In this document: positions 39,376 through 41,759 of the stretch, piece by piece
Layout of the letters: each line of letters opens with the position of its first letter
How positions within the stretch are numbered: the first letter of the stretch is position 1
Source: Chthonomonadaceae bacterium
Lineage (GTDB): Bacteria > Armatimonadota > Chthonomonadetes > Chthonomonadales > Chthonomonadaceae
DNA: 41,759 nucleotides
Reading direction: 5' to 3'
NCBI GenBank assembly: GCA_025054835.1
Contig: JANWZQ010000180.1
Span: 1 to 41,759, forward strand
Notes under the pieces: generated by a model
The model's input: the letters and a program-made list of their open reading frames with translations, nothing else
Databases searched by the model: none
Told to the model about the DNA's origin: nothing
Translations under genes and position numbers: made by a program

Positions 39376-41424
39376 TAAGCCTACCGGGGCCAGTACCTGT
39401 GCGCTGCGAGATGGCAGATAGATCTGCACGCTCTGCGCCCGCCCGTACATCGGCACCGGTTGCACTGGATACAGCTGATCCTCCACCGACCGGCCATGTC
39501 CTTCGAAGCGCAGGGCATCTGTGTCCAGAACTACCCGGTAGTCTGTTGGGTCCGGTACCGGGATGCGCAGGCCGAAGTAGGACTCCGTGGGGTGGAAGTT
39601 GAACGCGAAGACCAGAGGCCCGCGCCGGTAGATCAGCTGACGCGTGTCCTCATGCAGGGCCAGCTGCTCGATGAGTGGATCCTCCAGAATGCCGAAACGC
39701 TGGTCCAGTGCCTGCATGGCCTGATCGAAGCGATAGAGTCCTTTGTAGCGCAGGTCATCCCGTTCCACCAGCGACCACTGCCGGCGGGCATAGTGGTAGG
39801 AGTAGTTGTTGCCCGGCCGGGGGAAGTCTACCCACTCCGGGTGCCCGAACTCGTTTCCCATGAAGTTCAGGTACCCTTCACCGGCCAGACTGAAGGTGAT
39901 GAGTCGGATCATCTTATGCAGGGCGATGCCCCGGTCAATGATCAGGCTCTGTCGGAACCGGCTCATGTTCCAGTACATTTCCTGATCCATCAGCCAGAAG
40001 GCAATGGTCTTGTCTCCTACCAGCGCCTGATCATGCGACTCGGCGTAGCCGATGTGCTTCTCGTTGCGCCGGCGATTGAGCAGAGTGTGGTAGAGCTCGC
40101 CGAGGTTCCAATCCTCGTCAGAGCGTTCCTTGAGCAACTTGATCCAGTAGTCCGGCACGCCCATGGCCAGCCGGTAATCGAAGCCCACGCCCCCTTCGGC
40201 GACCGGCCGGGCGAGGCCGGGCATTCCGGATACCTCTTCCGCGATGGAGATCGCCTGCGGGTTAACAGTATGCAGCAGCTCGTTGGCCAGCATCAGGTAG
40301 ACCAGTGCATCCCAGTCGACGTTATCGGAGTAGTAGTCCTCGTAGGAAGTGAAGGGGCGTCCCAGGCCATGATCGTGGTAGATCATACTGGTCACACCGT
40401 CGAAGCGAAATCCATCGAAATGGAACTCCTCCAGCCAGAAGCGGACGTTGGAGAGAAGGAAGCGCAGCACCTCGTACCGGGAGTAGTCGAACAGCAACGA
40501 GTCCCATGCTGGATGCTGCCCTCGTCCGCCTGCGTGGAAGTACTGGTAGTCGGTGCCGTCGAAGCGGTTGAGCCCTTCCAGCACGTTCTTCACGGCGTGG
40601 GAGTGGATCAGATCCATGATGACACGGAGTCCCATTCCGTGAGCAGTGTCAATCAACCGCTTCAGATCCTCCGGCGTGCCGAAGCGAGAGGAGACCGCGT
40701 AGAAGTTGGAGACGTGGTAGCCGAAGGAGCCGTAGAAGGGGTGCTCCATGATGGCCATGAGCTGAATGGCGTTGTAGCCCAGATCCACGATGCGAGGCAG
40801 GTTGTTCCGGGTGAACTCCTCGAAAGTGCCGATGCGCCCTTCCTCCTGCGCCATGCCCACGTGTGCCTCGTAGATCCGCAGGCCACCGCGTCGCTCCGGT
40901 ATCGGCTCGGGCGTCGGGTGCTGCCAGAAGAAGGGCTCGGGCTCCCAGTAGAGTGTGGTGAAGTGCGTGCCGTCCTCCTGTACCACGCGCCGGCTGTAGG
41001 CAGGTAGCCGGTCCATCCCTCCATCCTGCGTGACCACATGCACTTTGACCCGACTGCCGTGTATCAGCCGGCCACGGTACGCAGAGTCCGGCAGGAAGAG
41101 GGACCAGACACCCCACTCGTCCCGTTGCATGGGGTTGGCGTTGCGGTCCCACCCGTTGAAATCGCCGATCAGGGCAAGAGAGTGCGCGGCTGGTGCCCAC
41201 TCCCGGTACCATACACCGGGCTCGCCGTTCCGCTCGCCGCGATTGAAGCCGAAGTAGCGGTGCCCCTGGCTGATCGGCCCGAGGATCCCCCCCTGTCGTT
41301 CTATTTCCGAGCGCACCCATCGGTAGTGCGCATAGCGTCGCCGCATCGCGTCGGCGTGAGGAGCCAGCCAGGGATCATGCGCAATCAAACCGGTTCCATC
41401 ATTCTCCTCAAAGTACAGACCCAT
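39358..41424 (-). CDS. glgB: 1,4-alpha-glucan branching enzyme, GH13_8 (eukaryote-like) type
   Basis: The 688-residue enzyme makes alpha-1,6 branches in glycogen. An N-terminal CBM48-like domain (WYREWAPAAHSLALIGDFNGWD) precedes the GH13 barrel. The barrel has nucleophile D342 in FRFDGVTSM, acid/base E396 in AEEVSGMP and the stabilising D465 in ESHDQALVGD. The segments HSHAVKNVLEGLNRFDGTDYQYFH, GNEFGHPEWVDFPR and YHYARRQWSL are those of the plant/animal/yeast branching enzymes (subfamily GH13_8), not the E. coli-type GlgB (GH13_9). ATG 41424 is chosen for its GGAGAGA spacing; GTG 41430 is two codons upstream. It overlaps the kinase gene tail to tail by 18 bases. Confidence 0.94.
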   Translation of the reverse strand: MGLYFEENDGTGLIAHDPWLAPHADAMRRRYAHYRWVRSEIERQGGILGPISQGHRYFGFNRGERNGEPGVWYREWAPAAHSLALIGDFNGWDRNANPMQRDEWGVWSLFLPDSAYRGRLIHGSRVKVHVVTQDGGMDRLPAYSRRVVQEDGTHFTTLYWEPEPFFWQHPTPEPIPERRGGLRIYEAHVGMAQEEGRIGTFEEFTRNNLPRIVDLGYNAIQLMAIMEHPFYGSFGYHVSNFYAVSSRFGTPEDLKRLIDTAHGMGLRVIMDLIHSHAVKNVLEGLNRFDGTDYQYFHAGGRGQHPAWDSLLFDYSRYEVLRFLLSNVRFWLEEFHFDGFRFDGVTSMIYHDHGLGRPFTSYEDYYSDNVDWDALVYLMLANELLHTVNPQAISIAEEVSGMPGLARPVAEGGVGFDYRLAMGVPDYWIKLLKERSDEDWNLGELYHTLLNRRRNEKHIGYAESHDQALVGDKTIAFWLMDQEMYWNMSRFRQSLIIDRGIALHKMIRLITFSLAGEGYLNFMGNEFGHPEWVDFPRPGNNYSYHYARRQWSLVERDDLRYKGLYRFDQAMQALDQRFGILEDPLIEQLALHEDTRQLIYRRGPLVFAFNFHPTESYFGLRIPVPDPTDYRVVLDTDALRFEGHGRSVEDQLYPVQPVPMYGRAQSVQIYLPSRSAQVLAPVGLSGGCV

Positions 41425-41612
41425 CGTCACTCTCTCCGATGGAGATGCCTTTCCGGATCACGTCTTTCGAACCATTCAGAGAGTTCCACAGCATCTCATC
41501 GGATCCCTGCCGCGTGCGACTTGCATGCATCGCCCGCGTTGTGTGTTCTGGTAGGGCTACAACGGCGAGTGGAGTTAATCCTGCGGCATGCGTGACGCGA
41601 ATCTCCGGCCAT

Positions 41613-41759
41613 TTACAGGGGAGCAAGTTCATCCGTTGTGCTGTCTGCAATCGCCACTTCGGGGGGCGCGGGTTCCAGCGCGCCTACCGGCATGGGATGA
41701 ACCAGCAGCAACCACCGCCCGAACCCTCCTTCCGTGCCGGTGCCGAAGAAGCCACCTCG
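41613..41759 (-). CDS. C-terminal end of an unidentified protein (partial)
   Basis: From the right edge the minus strand is open for 48 codons to a TAA at 41613-41615. The piece reads FFGTGTEGGFGRWLLLVHP followed by an acidic, Ala/Pro-rich tail ending DELAPL. The composition looks like genuine protein, and an acidic tail is a common C-terminus. The gene continues past the window; 188 bases separate it from glgB, downstream on the same strand. Family unknown. Confidence 0.45.
   Translation of the reverse strand, partial: RGGFFGTGTEGGFGRWLLLVHPMPVGALEPAPPEVAIADSTTDELAPL

Noticed and set aside
39460-41007. 515-residue plus-strand frame opposite glgB
   Set aside because: Val/Glu/Gln-rich antisense translation of a firmly identified enzyme.

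Overview
The window is GC-rich DNA with long intact ORFs on both strands and short intergenic gaps. It comes from a diderm (double-membrane) bacterium. FtsEX with an EnvC/LytM hydrolase, an SLBB polysaccharide-export protein and MreBCD point to a rod-shaped cell with an envelope-spanning division apparatus. The paired DUF1549/DUF1553 cytochrome protein and DUF1501 protein, a Tat-exported xylose-isomerase-like barrel, and a branching enzyme of the eukaryote-like subfamily are typical of Planctomycetota, Verrucomicrobiota, Acidobacteriota and Armatimonadota rather than Proteobacteria or Firmicutes. The phylum is an inference; there is no rRNA to settle it. I saw no tRNA, rRNA, CRISPR array or insertion sequence.

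Layout. Positions 1-4223 hold an AT-richer leader and a very large P-loop ATPase with a long helical C-terminal half. It may be the edge of a defence or DNA-processing locus continuing to the left. Positions 4283-10089 hold a Tat-exported sugar isomerase-like protein and, divergently, the glutamate synthase large subunit (gltB), preceded by a 19-codon ORF whose stop overlaps the gltB start. Positions 10111-14607 (minus) hold ftsE-ftsX-envC with its own promoter, and a lone SLBB exporter. Positions 14843-23097 (plus) hold a PDZ/radical-SAM DUF512 protein, polyphosphate kinase, and the coupled planctomycete-type cytochrome/DUF1501 pair. Positions 23109-25543 (minus) hold mreB-mreC-mreD, divergent from yajQ (25670-26164).

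Positions 26165-27860 are degenerate: a small membrane protein that may be truncated, a cysteine-rich secreted protein, and an ECF sigma factor broken by an in-frame stop and two compensating frameshifts. Positions 27862-31939 (minus) hold panB-panC, a membrane-anchored hypothetical protein, then a strong intrinsic terminator placed directly before an mhqO-mhqD-like quinone detoxification pair. Positions 32129-33891 (plus) hold a Gfo/Idh/MocA oxidoreductase and a secreted fasciclin-domain protein with a clear terminator. Positions 34211-36739 (minus) hold a STAS-Usp fusion, nadC and birA. Positions 37066-39375 (plus) hold an orphan NarL-type sensor kinase. Its 3' end overlaps that of a convergent GH13_8-type glycogen branching enzyme (39358-41424). 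The last 147 bases hold the C-terminal end of an unidentified protein on the minus strand.

Functionally the window mixes envelope growth and division (FtsEX-EnvC, MreBCD), cofactor supply (pantothenate, NAD, biotin attachment), nitrogen assimilation, storage polymers (polyphosphate, glycogen) and signalling. The most unusual items are the STAS-Usp fusion beside an orphan kinase, the terminator within 25 bases of the mhqO start codon, the degraded sigma locus next to a cysteine-rich secreted protein, and the large unassigned ATPase.
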